This document shows, one piece after another, positions 16,849-25,593 of a stretch of 64,000 nt of DNA. The notes beneath the pieces were generated by a model, which was given only the letters and a program-made list of their open reading frames with translations, searched no databases and was not told the DNA's origin. The position numbers and the translations under genes were made by a program. Position 1 is the first letter of the stretch, and each line of letters begins with the position of its first letter. Origin of the DNA: Mycobacterium sp. 852002-50816_SCH5313054-b (GTDB lineage: Bacteria; Actinomycetota; Actinomycetes; Mycobacteriales; Mycobacteriaceae); assembly GCF_001667185.1 (NCBI RefSeq), contig NZ_LZIC01000126.1:58258-122257 (forward strand), read 5' to 3'.

Positions 16849-18504
16849 GTGTCAGCAGCACCGGGACGACCGCTGCCCCTGCTCACGCTGGACAACGAAT
16901 TCTTCTGGAAGTCAGGAGCCGACGGCACGCTGCGGTTTCAGGAATGTCGGGCCTGCGCATCGCTGATCCATCCGCCGGCGCCGGTGTGCCGGTACTGCCG
17001 CTCCCGTGACGTGGGCGTGCGGGCCGTCTCCGGCAGGGCCACGCTCGCCGGGTTCACCATCAACCATCGGTTCAGCCTGCCCGGGATGCCGGCGCCGTAC
17101 GTGGTCGCCCAGGTGGCGATCGCGGAAGACCCGCGGGTCCGGCTGACCACCAACATCGTTGAATGCGAACCCGATCGGCTCGAGCTCGGTCAACAGGTGG
17201 AGGTCGTCTTCGAGCAGATCGAGGACGTCTGGCTGCCGTTGTTCCGGTCGGTTCCGGATGCCGCACCCGGCCCGCTGCCGGCCGACGAGATCGAGCCCGA
17301 ACGCTTCGGGGAGCACGTCCGCCCCATGCTGACGGCGGAGAAGTTCGAAGACAAGGTGGCGCTCACCGGAATCGGCATGTCACCGATCGGGCGGCGGCTG
17401 ATGGAGCCGCCGCTGTCGCTGACGATGCAGGCCTGCGAGGCCGCGATCGCCGACGCCGGGTTGACGCTCGCCGACATCGACGGCCTGTCCACCTACCCCG
17501 GCGCGATCAATGTCGGCGGCTTCGGCGAGGGCGGGGTGACCGCCCTGGAGGCGGCGCTGGGAATCCGCCCGACCTGGCACAACGGTGCCATGGAGACCTT
17601 CGGTCCTGGCGGTTCGGTGATCGCCGCCATGCTTGCCGTCGCCGGCGGCCTGGCCCGGCACGTGCTGTGCTTCCGCACGCTGTGGGAAGCCACCCACAAC
17701 GAGCTGATGAAGCAGGGCAAGGTCACCCCATCGATGGGCCGCATGGCCGGCTGGACATTCCCGTTCGGCGCCACCTCGGCCGCACACACCCTGGCGATGA
17801 ACGCGCAGCGGCACTTCCACCGTTACGGCACAACGAAAGAGACGCTGGGCTGGATCGCGCTGAACCAGCGCGCCAACGCCGAACTGAACCCCACCGCGGT
17901 CTATCGGACCCCGATGACGATGGACGACTACCTCAACGCGCGGCCCATCACCACACCGTTCGGCCTCTACGACTGCGACGTGCCGTGCGACGGCGCGATC
18001 GCCGTCATCGTCTCCGCCGTCGACGCCGCCCGCGACCTGGCCAAGCCACCCGTGTTGGTAGAGGCGGTGGGCACGCAGATCATCGAGCGAATCGACTGGG
18101 ACCAAAGCACTCTCACCCACGAGCCGCAGGTGCTGGGCCAAGCCGCGCACGTGTGGACCCGCACGTCGCTGCGCCCCACCGACGTCGACGTCGCCGAACT
18201 CTACGACGGCTTCACGATGAACTGCCTGTCCTGGATCGAGGCGCTGGGATTCTGCGGCATCGGTGAGGCCAAAGAGTTTCTCGACGGCGGCAAGAACATC
18301 GCTCGCGACGGGCAGCTGCCGCTCAACACCCACGGCGGCCAGCTGTCACACGGCCGCACCCACGGCATGGGCCTGCTGCACGAGGCGGTCAGCCAGCTGC
18401 GCGGGGAGGCCGGCGACCGGCAGGTCACCGGCGCCCGCGTCGGCGTGGTCAGTAGCGGCGGCCTCACTCCGAGCGGCGTCCTGCTGTTGCGGGCGGACGC
18501 ATGA
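16849..18504 (+). CDS. DUF35 (zinc ribbon/OB-fold) fused to thiolase-like lipid-transfer protein (Ltp2-type aldolase)
   Basis: Protein of 551 residues. Residues about 15-140 form a DUF35 domain with a rubredoxin-like zinc ribbon (CRACASLIHPPAPVCRYC) and an OB-fold; about 165-551 form a thiolase-superfamily domain (VALTGIGMSPIGRR). The reactive Cys of true thiolases is absent (NGAMETFGPGGS at that position), while YDCDVPCDGA and NTHGGQLSHGRTHGMG match Ltp2-type retro-aldolases. In cholesterol side-chain degradation Ltp2 acts with the DUF35 part of ChsH2, a separate polypeptide; here both are one chain. It probably cleaves a beta-hydroxyacyl-CoA. GTG start with GGAGGTGA upstream. Confidence 0.9.
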   Translation: MSAAPGRPLPLLTLDNEFFWKSGADGTLRFQECRACASLIHPPAPVCRYCRSRDVGVRAVSGRATLAGFTINHRFSLPGMPAPYVVAQVAIAEDPRVRLTTNIVECEPDRLELGQQVEVVFEQIEDVWLPLFRSVPDAAPGPLPADEIEPERFGEHVRPMLTAEKFEDKVALTGIGMSPIGRRLMEPPLSLTMQACEAAIADAGLTLADIDGLSTYPGAINVGGFGEGGVTALEAALGIRPTWHNGAMETFGPGGSVIAAMLAVAGGLARHVLCFRTLWEATHNELMKQGKVTPSMGRMAGWTFPFGATSAAHTLAMNAQRHFHRYGTTKETLGWIALNQRANAELNPTAVYRTPMTMDDYLNARPITTPFGLYDCDVPCDGAIAVIVSAVDAARDLAKPPVLVEAVGTQIIERIDWDQSTLTHEPQVLGQAAHVWTRTSLRPTDVDVAELYDGFTMNCLSWIEALGFCGIGEAKEFLDGGKNIARDGQLPLNTHGGQLSHGRTHGMGLLHEAVSQLRGEAGDRQVTGARVGVVSSGGLTPSGVLLLRADA

Positions 18505-19397
18505 GCACCGCGCCCCGTCCCCGCCTCGTGATCGTCGACGGCGTGCCAATGTCGGCGCTGGTTGCCGAGGCGGCCGAGCCCAAGGCGGTGATCGTGGCCA
18601 TTCACGGCGGCGGCACCACCGCCATATATTTCGACTGCCCGGGCCACCCGTCGTACTCGCTGCTCCGGACCGGCGCGGCGGCGGGATTCACCGTGGTGGC
18701 GCTCGACCGGCCCGGCTATGGCAGCTCGGCCCCCTATCCCGAGGCAATGGTCGAGGGCGAGCAGCGCGTCAACCTGGCATATGGGGCGATCGATCGCATC
18801 CTCGGCGAAGGGCCAAGGGGCGCTGGACTATTCGTGATGGGCCATTCGGGTGGGTGCGAGTTGACGATGCGGATGGCCGGTGACGAGCGCGGCGCCGAGC
18901 TGCTGGGCATCGAGCTCGCGGGCACGGGTCGGCACTACCACCCCGCGGCCCGGGAAATACTGAAAACCGCGACCCGCGAAAGCCGCCCGCCGGGCATGCG
19001 CGGCCTGCTGTGGAGCCCGGAGGAGCTGTACCCACCCGAGGTCCTCGGCGGTGCGACGGTGTCCCCGTCGGCGCCGGCCTACGAGGACAAGATGGTGTCG
19101 AACTGGGCCCGTCAAACGTTCCCGGAGCTCGCGCCCGCCGTGCGCGTCCCAGTGCATTTCAGCATCGCCGAGCACGAAAAGGTCTGGCAGGCCGATGATT
19201 CGGCGGTAGCCGAAATCACCGCCCTGTTCTCCAGCGCGACTCGGTTCGTTGTGCATAGGCAACCGGAAGCCGGGCACAACATCAGCCTCGGCCACACTGC
19301 CGCGGACTATCACGCGGAAGTCTTGTCGTTCGCGGACGAATGCGTGGCAGCCCGAGCGGAAACGGTTGACACGCAAGATGATCTGGAGGCCGGATGA
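18501..19397 (+). CDS. alpha/beta hydrolase
   Basis: Protein of 298 residues. The oxyanion motif AIHGGGTTA, strand LDRPGYGSSAPYP, nucleophile elbow MGHSGGCE (Ser) and C-terminal His in EAGHNISLG show the complete triad. ATG start overlaps the stop of the fusion gene as ATGA, implying translational coupling. It may hydrolyse the thioester, lactone or ester formed after retro-aldol cleavage. Substrate unknown. Confidence 0.9.
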   Translation: MSTAPRPRLVIVDGVPMSALVAEAAEPKAVIVAIHGGGTTAIYFDCPGHPSYSLLRTGAAAGFTVVALDRPGYGSSAPYPEAMVEGEQRVNLAYGAIDRILGEGPRGAGLFVMGHSGGCELTMRMAGDERGAELLGIELAGTGRHYHPAAREILKTATRESRPPGMRGLLWSPEELYPPEVLGGATVSPSAPAYEDKMVSNWARQTFPELAPAVRVPVHFSIAEHEKVWQADDSAVAEITALFSSATRFVVHRQPEAGHNISLGHTAADYHAEVLSFADECVAARAETVDTQDDLEAG

Positions 19398-20209
19398 GGG
19401 TCGGATTCATCGGACTGGGCAGCCAGGGCGGTCCGATGGCGCGGCGGATCGTCGAGGGCGGCTACCAGACGACGCTGTGGGCGCGCAGGCCCGCGACCCT
19501 CGAGCCGTTCGCCGACACCCCCGCCGAGGTAGCCGCGTCGCCGGCCGAACTCGCGGCGGCCAGTGACCTGGTCTGCCTGTGCGTGGTCGGCGACGCCGAC
19601 ATCGAGGAAATCACCTCCGGCGCGGGCGGGCTGCTGGCGGCGATGGAACCGGGCGGCATCATCGCGGTGCACAGCACGGTGCATCCCAACACGTGCCGCG
19701 GGCTTGCCAAAAAGGCCGGCGCCCGCGGTGTTTCGGTCGTCGATGCGCCGGTCAGCGGCGGTGGTGGGGCGGCGTCGGAAGGGCGCCTGCTGGTGATGCT
19801 CGGCGGCGACGCCGAAGTCGTCGAGCGCTGCCGTCCGGTGTTCGAAACCTACGCCGACCCGGTCGTTCACCTCGGCGACCTCGGGTCCGGGCAGACCACC
19901 AAGCTGCTCAACAACCTGTTGTTCACCGCCAACCTGGGCACGGCGGCCGCCGCCCTCTCGCTTGCCGAAGCACTGGGTGTCTCCCCGGAACGGCTCACCG
20001 AGGTCGTGTCCCGTGGTAGCGCAAACAGCTTCGCGCTCAACGCCCTTGGCGGGGCCGGCGGCCTGGAACGCCTGGCCGGGTTGGCCGGGACTCTGCTGCG
20101 CAAGGACGTCCGCCTGGTCGCCGAACTCGCCGAGCGCGCCTCGGCCGACCCCGGCGCCGTGCTCGATGCGGCGGACGCCACGCTTGCCGCGATGGGACAC
20201 CCACGATGA
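19394..20209 (+). CDS. beta-hydroxyacid dehydrogenase family protein
   Basis: Protein of 271 residues with GFIGLGSQGGPMA (Rossmann), DAPVSGGGGAASEG and the catalytic Lys in QTTKLLNNLLF. Starts ATGA-overlapped with the hydrolase at 18501. It is followed 7 nt later by a second member of the same family. Probable NAD-dependent oxidation of a beta-hydroxy acid or semialdehyde. Confidence 0.9.
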   Translation: MRVGFIGLGSQGGPMARRIVEGGYQTTLWARRPATLEPFADTPAEVAASPAELAAASDLVCLCVVGDADIEEITSGAGGLLAAMEPGGIIAVHSTVHPNTCRGLAKKAGARGVSVVDAPVSGGGGAASEGRLLVMLGGDAEVVERCRPVFETYADPVVHLGDLGSGQTTKLLNNLLFTANLGTAAAALSLAEALGVSPERLTEVVSRGSANSFALNALGGAGGLERLAGLAGTLLRKDVRLVAELAERASADPGAVLDAADATLAAMGHPR

Positions 20210-20216
20210 GGACCCA

Positions 20217-21032
20217 ATGAGGGTCGGGTTCATCGGCGCCGGCCGGATGGGACTCCCGATGGTGAGCCGCCTCGTCGAGGCCGGCCACGACGTCCGCGCG
20301 CTGGGGCGGACGGACGAACGGCGCCGCGACCTCCAGCAGCTGGGCGCCCGCGCGGTGAGCGACGTGGCCGGCGCCGGTACGCACGCCGACGTGGTGATCG
20401 TCTGCGTATTCACCGACGAACAGGTACGGCAGGTATGTCTGGAAGGCCCCCTGCTCGCCGCGATGCCGCCGGGCTCGACAGTGGTGGTGCACACCACCGC
20501 AAGCCCGAAAACGATCGACGCTATCGCCGGCCGCGCCGGCGGCGGCCTCGATGTCGTCGACGCACCCGTCAGCGGCGGCCCGCACGAGATCGCGGCCGGC
20601 AGGCTGACCCTGTTCGTCGGCGGCGCCGACGACGCCGTGGCACGGGTGAGAACCGTGCTGGGCTGTTACGGCGATCCGATCGTGCACGTCGGGCCGCTCG
20701 GCGCCGGCCAGAAGGTGAAGGTGGTCAACAATGCCCTGTTCGCCGGTCACATCGGGCTGCTCGCGGAGTCGATCCGGCTGGGCGAACGCCTCGGCGTGCC
20801 GGAATCGACCCTGCTGGACGCGCTGGCGCATGGCAGCGCCACGAGCAGGGTGCTGGACATCGTCTCGGCCAGGGGTTCGGTCGCGTCGTTCGTCGAGGTA
20901 GCCGGCGAATTCGTCGGCAAAGACGTGGCCGTCGCGCGTGGCATCGCCGCCGAACTGGGCAGTGACCTGGGTGCGCTGGACGGCGTCATCGACGTGGTCG
21001 GTCCCGTGTTACATGCGGCCAGGAGGGTCTGA
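20217..21032 (+). CDS. beta-hydroxyacid dehydrogenase family protein (tandem paralogue)
   Basis: Protein of 271 residues, the second of a tandem pair. It has GFIGAGRMGLPMV, DAPVSGGPHEIAAG and the Lys in GQKVKVVNNALF, so the active site is intact. ATG at 20217 with GAGGACCC upstream. The two tandem copies differ widely in sequence, so they are not a recent duplication; they may have different substrates or form a heteromer. Last gene of the 16.8-21 kb operon. Confidence 0.9.
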   Translation: MRVGFIGAGRMGLPMVSRLVEAGHDVRALGRTDERRRDLQQLGARAVSDVAGAGTHADVVIVCVFTDEQVRQVCLEGPLLAAMPPGSTVVVHTTASPKTIDAIAGRAGGGLDVVDAPVSGGPHEIAAGRLTLFVGGADDAVARVRTVLGCYGDPIVHVGPLGAGQKVKVVNNALFAGHIGLLAESIRLGERLGVPESTLLDALAHGSATSRVLDIVSARGSVASFVEVAGEFVGKDVAVARGIAAELGSDLGALDGVIDVVGPVLHAARRV

Positions 21033-21065
21033 GGTGGGGGCGTTTTGGTCTTTCCGGTTTGAAAC

Positions 21066-21115
21066 GAAACCGCTACCGTTAGCGTTACAGTCAGGCAATC
21101 CGCTGTAACGGTTTC
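21066..21115. promoter_or_regulatory. nested inverted repeats upstream of P450 (possible operator)
   Basis: CGTTACAG (21083-21090) and CTGTAACG (21103-21110) are perfect 8-bp arms around 12 nt. Outer GAAAC (21066-21070) and GTTTC (21111-21115) extend the symmetry, and a separate CGCTA-CCGT-TAGCG hairpin lies at 21071-21084. The block sits 24 bp before the P450 start and is unlike the GAGAAT repeats elsewhere. Confidence 0.5.
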
Positions 21116-21138
21116 AGCCCGCCGATGAGGAGCATGCA

Positions 21139-22344
21139 GTGACCAAGCCGAAGGTTGTCTTCGATCCGTTCTCGGAGGACTACTTCAATAACCCGTTCGA
21201 CATCTACCGGCGGATGCGCGAGGACGCGCCGCTGTATTACGACGAGAAGGAGGACTTCTACGCGCTGACCCGTCACGAGGACGTCGCGGCGGCGTTCAAG
21301 GACTTCGAGACGTATTCCTCGGCTCGCGGCTGCGACCTCGCAATGGTGCGGCGGGGGATCTCCGCAGAACAGAAGTCGATCATCTTCATGGACCCACCGG
21401 AGCACCGGCACATGCGCAGCCTGCTCAACAAGGCGTTCACCCCGCGGGCGATTCAATCGCAGCGCGAGACGGTCATCGAGGTGATCGACAAGTACCTGGG
21501 CGCGGCCGATCCCGACCACTTCGACGTCGTCCAGGACTTCTCCGGACCGTTCCCGGTGGAAGTCATCACCACTATGGCCGGGGTGCCTGAGGAATACCGC
21601 CAGCAGGTGCGGCACTGGATCGACACCAGCCTGCATCACGAACCGGGACAGATCGAGATCAGCGAAGCCGGGATGCAGGCCAACATCGACACCGCGATGT
21701 ACTACTTCGGCCTCATCCAGGAGCGGCGCGAGAACCCGCAGGACGACATGATCAGCCGGCTGATCGCCGCCGAGATCCCCGGCGAGAACGGTGAGTCGCG
21801 CCAACTCGACGACATCGAAATCACCGGATTCGCGACCCTTTTGGGCGGGGCGGGCGCCGAAACCGTCACCAAGCTGCTCGGCAACGCGGCGGTCATATTC
21901 GCCCGCCACCCCGACCAGTGGCAGAAGCTGCAGGAAGACCGCGACAAGATCCCCGGTGCGGTGGAAGAGCTATTGCGCTACGAGGGGCCGGTCCAATACA
22001 ACGTCCGCTACACCCTGAAGGAGGCGCACGTCGGCGGTGGGGTGATTCCTGCGGGAAAGCCGGTGTTCCTCTGCGGCGCTGCGGCGAACCGCGATCCGGA
22101 CGCCTTCACGGACGCCGACACCTTCGACATCGAGCGCGATCAGACCGAGGCGCAGCACCTCGGTCTCGGGTACGGGATTCACAGCTGCCTTGGCGCGGCA
22201 CTGGCCCGCATGGAAAGCAGGATCGCGCTGGAGAGGCTGCTCGACTTCATGCCGCGCTACGAGGTGGACTGGGCCGGGTGCACGCGGGTGAACATGCAAA
22301 ACGTCGCCGGCTGGAAGAATGTGCCGGTGAAGGTGCTTCGGTAG
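21139..22344 (+). CDS. cytochrome P450
   Basis: Heme monooxygenase of 401 residues. Seen: I-helix LLGGAGAETVTKLL (acid/alcohol pair Glu-Thr), K-helix EELLRYEGP, NRDPDAF and heme loop LGLGYGIHSCLGAALAR with the Cys ligand. GTG start after GAGGAGCATGCA. A ferredoxin follows after 10 nt. It resembles the P450 at 38985 in its N-terminus (FDPFSEDYFNNPFDIYRRMREDAPLYY against FDPYDVGLNADPYPMFRRLREEAPLYY), so the two may act on related substrates. Confidence 0.94.
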   Translation: MTKPKVVFDPFSEDYFNNPFDIYRRMREDAPLYYDEKEDFYALTRHEDVAAAFKDFETYSSARGCDLAMVRRGISAEQKSIIFMDPPEHRHMRSLLNKAFTPRAIQSQRETVIEVIDKYLGAADPDHFDVVQDFSGPFPVEVITTMAGVPEEYRQQVRHWIDTSLHHEPGQIEISEAGMQANIDTAMYYFGLIQERRENPQDDMISRLIAAEIPGENGESRQLDDIEITGFATLLGGAGAETVTKLLGNAAVIFARHPDQWQKLQEDRDKIPGAVEELLRYEGPVQYNVRYTLKEAHVGGGVIPAGKPVFLCGAAANRDPDAFTDADTFDIERDQTEAQHLGLGYGIHSCLGAALARMESRIALERLLDFMPRYEVDWAGCTRVNMQNVAGWKNVPVKVLR

Positions 22345-22354
22345 AGGGGGCCGC

Positions 22355-22546
22355 ATGAAAATCGAAGTCGATTGGGGTCTTTGCGAAAGCAACGGCGTCT
22401 GCATGGGCATCAACCCGGAGATTTTCCACCTCGGTGACGACGACATGCTGACCGTCCTGCAGCCGGAGGTCACGCCGGAGACCGAGGCGGACGTCCGCGA
22501 GGCCGTGCGTCAGTGCCCGCGCCAGGCGATCTCCATCGTGGAGTAG
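22355..22546 (+). CDS. P450-associated ferredoxin
   Basis: Protein of 63 residues with C-E-S-N-G-V-C near residue 10 and QCPRQAI near the end. The residue between the first two cysteines is Asn, so a [3Fe-4S] cluster is expected. It lies 10 nt after the P450 at 21139 and is presumably its electron donor. Confidence 0.93.
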   Translation: MKIEVDWGLCESNGVCMGINPEIFHLGDDDMLTVLQPEVTPETEADVREAVRQCPRQAISIVE

Positions 22547-22549
22547 CGA

Positions 22550-22855
22550 TCAGCTACTGGCCGAAGGCATTTCGAACCCGGCGAGGATGACCGCGTTGCA
22601 GTCGGCCGCCGCCTGCCGCAGCTTCGCCGCCTTTTGGTAAGCCTCGGACTCGTACCACGCCCGGGCCGCATCGACCGATTCGAATTCCAGCACGACGGTC
22701 TGATCACCGTGCCAGCTGCCCTCGAGGACCTTGGGAGCGGTGTCCACCGCGAGGATGTTGACCCCACCCATCGCCGCCCCCGCGGCTTGGCCGTAGGCCT
22801 TCATGCCCTCCGGATCTTTGATGGCCTCGGTGAGGATGACATATCCTTTGGGCAC
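22550..22855 (-). CDS. DUF1330 family protein
   Basis: Dimeric alpha/beta barrel protein of 101 residues (MPKGYVILTEAIKDPEGMKAYG, then GSWHGDQTVVLEFESVDAARAWYESEAYQ). The usual DUF1330 sequence features are present; the biochemical role of the family is unclear. GTG start overlaps the ferredoxin stop by one base (TAGTG), implying translational coupling. It is the last gene of the leftward P450-ferredoxin-DUF1330 operon and converges on the ferredoxin at 22355 with a 3-nt gap. Confidence 0.85.
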   Translation of the reverse strand: MPKGYVILTEAIKDPEGMKAYGQAAGAAMGGVNILAVDTAPKVLEGSWHGDQTVVLEFESVDAARAWYESEAYQKAAKLRQAAADCNAVILAGFEMPSASS

Positions 22856-23055
22856 TACGTCTCCTTCGTCAGGTCGCTGATGGCCTGCTCGGGACAGCAT
22901 TGGATGGCCTCCCGAGTGGCGGCCTCGAATTCCGTTGGCACCTCGGAGGTTATCGCCTCCGCGTAGCCATCGTCGGTCAGGCTGAACACTTCCGGGCACA
23001 GCGTCGTGCACACGCCGTGGCCGCGGCAGCGTTGGTCGTCGACCCAAACCCTCAT
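22855..23055 (-). CDS. P450-associated ferredoxin
   Basis: Protein of 66 residues with C-R-G-H-G-V-C near residue 10 and CCPEQAI near the C-terminus, His between the first two cysteines. Its start overlaps the P450 stop by 4 nt and its stop overlaps the DUF1330 start by 1 nt. Redox partner of the P450 at 23052. Confidence 0.93.
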   Translation of the reverse strand: MRVWVDDQRCRGHGVCTTLCPEVFSLTDDGYAEAITSEVPTEFEAATREAIQCCPEQAISDLTKET

Positions 23056-24323
23056 GCCGGGGTGAACTCCAGGTGCAGTTCCGTCAGCCCGCGCAGGATG
23101 TAGGTCGGAACGTATTGGTAGCGGCGGTCATTCGCCGGACCGTGCACGCCCTCGTCGATCCTGATGTCGGACGTCCGGTCGAGCAGGCGCTCGATCGCCA
23201 CCCGGGTTTCGGCGCGCGCCAGCGGTGCGCCGGGGCAGCTGTGGATGCCGCGCCCGAACGAAATGTGCTGGCGGGCGTTCTTGCGGGCCGGGTCGAACGT
23301 GGTGGGGTCCTCGAACCGGCGCGGGTCCCGGTTGGCGGCCGCCTGCACCACCATCACGGTGGTGCCCGCCGGCAGGTCCACCCCGCCGACATTGACGGGC
23401 ACCCGGTTCAGCCGGAAGTCGCCCTTGACCGGGCTCTCGTGGCGCAGCGACTCTTCGATGAAGTTGGGGATCAGGCTGCGGTCCTTGCGCAGCTGCGCCT
23501 GGATGTCGGGGCGCTCCCCGAGCGTCTGCAGCGCGGCGCCGAGCAGCCGCACGGTGGTCTCCTGGCCGGCCGAGAAGACGTTGCTGGCGACGCGGGCCAC
23601 GTCTTCGACCTCGGGGATCGAGCCGTCGGGGTACGTCGCGGTGGCCAGGCCGGTCAGCACGTCGTCGCGGGGCTCGCGCCGGCGGTCCCGGATGTAATCG
23701 GAGAAAAGGCCGTAGAGGAATTCCAGCGGGCTGTGTGACAGCGACTCCTTGCCGGTGCCCCCGACGCCGCCACCCGCGTGCTCGGCGATGCCCTTGACGA
23801 ACTTGTCGCGATCCTCCATCGGAACGCCCAGCAGGTCGGCGATGACCAGCAGCGTGAACGGGCCGGCGAAGCCCTTGATCCAGTCGCCGTGCCCGGGCGC
23901 GAGGAACGTGTCGAGTACCTGGTCGGCGAGCGCCCACATCGCGTCCTCGTTCTCCTTGAGGCGCTTCGGGGTGATCAGCCGCATCAGCAGCGAGCGGTGG
24001 TTGGTGTGGGTCGGCGGATCCAGCGTGGGCAGCTGGTCGCTGAATGGCAGCTCGTCCCGGTGCTGCTCGATCAGCTCGGTGATGTCGTCCCCTTCGATCG
24101 GCACCGGAAAACCCGGAAACGGGCCGGTCACCGAGACGCAGGAGGACCAGGTCTCGGCGTCGTTGAGCACCGCGCACGCCTCGTCCCAGCCGGTGATCAT
24201 CGTGACGTCGTGGTGGCTCTCCCGCGTGACGGGGCACTGCTGCCGCAGCGCCTCGTAGTAGGGGTACGGGTCGGCGATGAGCTCTTTGCCGCGGAAGAAG
24301 TCCATTTTGGCGAAGTCGTTCAC
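23052..24323 (-). CDS. cytochrome P450
   Basis: Heme monooxygenase of 423 residues. Seen: I-helix VFSAGQETTVRLLG, K-helix EESLRHESP, NRDPRRFEDPTTFDPAR, heme loop ISFGRGIHSCPGAPLARAE. GTG start with CGGAG upstream. First gene of a leftward operon with a ferredoxin and a DUF1330 protein. A partial GAGAAT-type operator lies 29 bp upstream of the start. Its tail RYQYVPTYILRGLTELHLEF is typical of bacterial class I P450s. Confidence 0.94.
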   Translation of the reverse strand: MNDFAKMDFFRGKELIADPYPYYEALRQQCPVTRESHHDVTMITGWDEACAVLNDAETWSSCVSVTGPFPGFPVPIEGDDITELIEQHRDELPFSDQLPTLDPPTHTNHRSLLMRLITPKRLKENEDAMWALADQVLDTFLAPGHGDWIKGFAGPFTLLVIADLLGVPMEDRDKFVKGIAEHAGGGVGGTGKESLSHSPLEFLYGLFSDYIRDRRREPRDDVLTGLATATYPDGSIPEVEDVARVASNVFSAGQETTVRLLGAALQTLGERPDIQAQLRKDRSLIPNFIEESLRHESPVKGDFRLNRVPVNVGGVDLPAGTTVMVVQAAANRDPRRFEDPTTFDPARKNARQHISFGRGIHSCPGAPLARAETRVAIERLLDRTSDIRIDEGVHGPANDRRYQYVPTYILRGLTELHLEFTPA

Positions 24324-24351
24324 CGTGTCGCTCCGTTCGAATCTCAGCAGT

Positions 24352-24366
24352 GAGAATGAGCCTCTC
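24352..24366. promoter_or_regulatory. operator-like inverted repeat, copy F
   Basis: GAGAATGAGCCTCTC matches GAGAAT-N3-ATTCTC at 10 of 12 arm positions, 29 bp upstream of the P450 start at 24323. Confidence 0.5.
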
Positions 24367-24442
24367 AGAGATGAATATTACATTTCCACACGGGCTGGTC
24401 GTCGTCAAACGACGGGTCTAACCCCCGAGGGTGAGGCGCTGC

Positions 24443-24958
24443 CTAGCTCGCGGGAATCAGGTCGGCGGCGACCGACGGCCACGCCAGCAGCCCGCTTCGG
24501 AACGTCTCGATGTAACCGATCGAGCCGTGCGGCGCGGCCGCCGCCGCGAGCGCCTGGGCCTTGAAGATGTTCGCGGCCGTGCTCAGCCGGTGCTGAACCA
24601 GGCCGACGCTCTCATCCAGCTCGGCCGGCCAGCTTTCCCCCCACAGCGTCACCTCCGTAACCCCGTGATCGAGGGCCTGCAAGACGCCCTGCCGCACCCG
24701 TGAGTCGCATCCGAACAGGTCGGCCGCGGCCGCCAGCGCTTGGGGCCGGGGCCGCGAGTCCACCACGGCCAGGGCGTCTTCGAGGTCGAGCGGCTGGGCG
24801 CCGATGATCTGCAGCGGCCGCGTGTCGGGGTGGTCGGCCAGGTCGGTGAGCAGCACGGTGACGTCCCAGCCCGCCATCGCCCGGTCGAAGAGCCAGCCCC
24901 CGGCGAACCGCACCACGTCGACGACGCTGGAGGCGACGACGTCGAGCCGGTACCTCAT
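24443..24958 (-). CDS. conserved hypothetical protein
   Basis: Protein of 171 residues not assigned to a family I recognise. It begins MRYRLDVVASSVVDVVRFAGGWLFDRAMAGWDVTVLLTDLADHP and includes GCDSRVRQGVLQALDHGVTEVTLWGES. The ATG at 24958 overlaps the TetR stop as ATGA, so it is co-transcribed with the regulator and may modulate its activity. A longer frame upstream overlaps the regulator and is not credible as the start. Confidence 0.7.
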   Translation of the reverse strand: MRYRLDVVASSVVDVVRFAGGWLFDRAMAGWDVTVLLTDLADHPDTRPLQIIGAQPLDLEDALAVVDSRPRPQALAAAADLFGCDSRVRQGVLQALDHGVTEVTLWGESWPAELDESVGLVQHRLSTAANIFKAQALAAAAAPHGSIGYIETFRSGLLAWPSVAADLIPAS

Positions 24959-25593
24959 GTCCTGCCGCTCTTCTTCGGCGGGGCGAAGTCCCGTGCCAGC
25001 GCCTCCGCGTACTCCTTGAACGCGTCGGTCAGCGGTATCGAAGGGTCGAGCAACCATATTGTTTCCATTCCGTGGACGAAGGCGAGAATCTCTACTGCCT
25101 TGACGGCGGGGTCTATGTCGGTGCGGTACCGGCCGTCGGCCTGGCCGCGCCGGATCAGCTCGCCGACGATGTCGATGGCTTGGCGCTGACGGTCCAGCAT
25201 CCGGTCGTGCAACGGGGCATCGGGATCGATGTTTTCGATCAGCAGCACCGTAAACGTGCCCACCATGTCGGGCGCCCGGGTGAAGCGATCGGCGACCCGC
25301 GCGATCTCGACCAGCAGGTCACCGGTCCGGTTGGCGTGTGAGTCGTCGTCGGCGTCACGGGCGTCGAGCACCGCGTGCAGCAACTGCTCCTTGGATTCGA
25401 AGTGATGCAGCAGGCCCGCGGGAGTGACCCCGGCCGCGCCGGCGATCTGGGCGAGGGTGGTGTTGCGCCAGCCGTTGCGGGTGAGCAGGCGCTGCGCGAC
25501 GTCGAGGATCCGCTGCTTGCGGTCCTCGCCCTTGGCGAGCAGCGTGTCGTATCGCCGGGCGACGGGCAAAAGGGCTCCCTGGGTAACGATCAA
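24955..25593 (-). CDS. TetR-family transcriptional regulator
   Basis: Protein of about 212 residues. The N-terminal helix-turn-helix is clear: KQRILDVAQRLLTRNGWRNTT, then IAGAAGVTPAGLLHHFESKEQLLHAVL. The C-terminal ligand domain is generic. The start is uncertain: TTG 25593 lies at the edge of a perfect 24-bp inverted repeat (25592-25615), so either the transcript is leaderless or a later start is used. It probably represses itself and perhaps the thiolase/hydratase/FadE operon immediately upstream, since there are only 71 nt between thiolase stop and this start. Confidence 0.88.
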   Translation of the reverse strand: MIVTQGALLPVARRYDTLLAKGEDRKQRILDVAQRLLTRNGWRNTTLAQIAGAAGVTPAGLLHHFESKEQLLHAVLDARDADDDSHANRTGDLLVEIARVADRFTRAPDMVGTFTVLLIENIDPDAPLHDRMLDRQRQAIDIVGELIRRGQADGRYRTDIDPAVKAVEILAFVHGMETIWLLDPSIPLTDAFKEYAEALARDFAPPKKSGRT

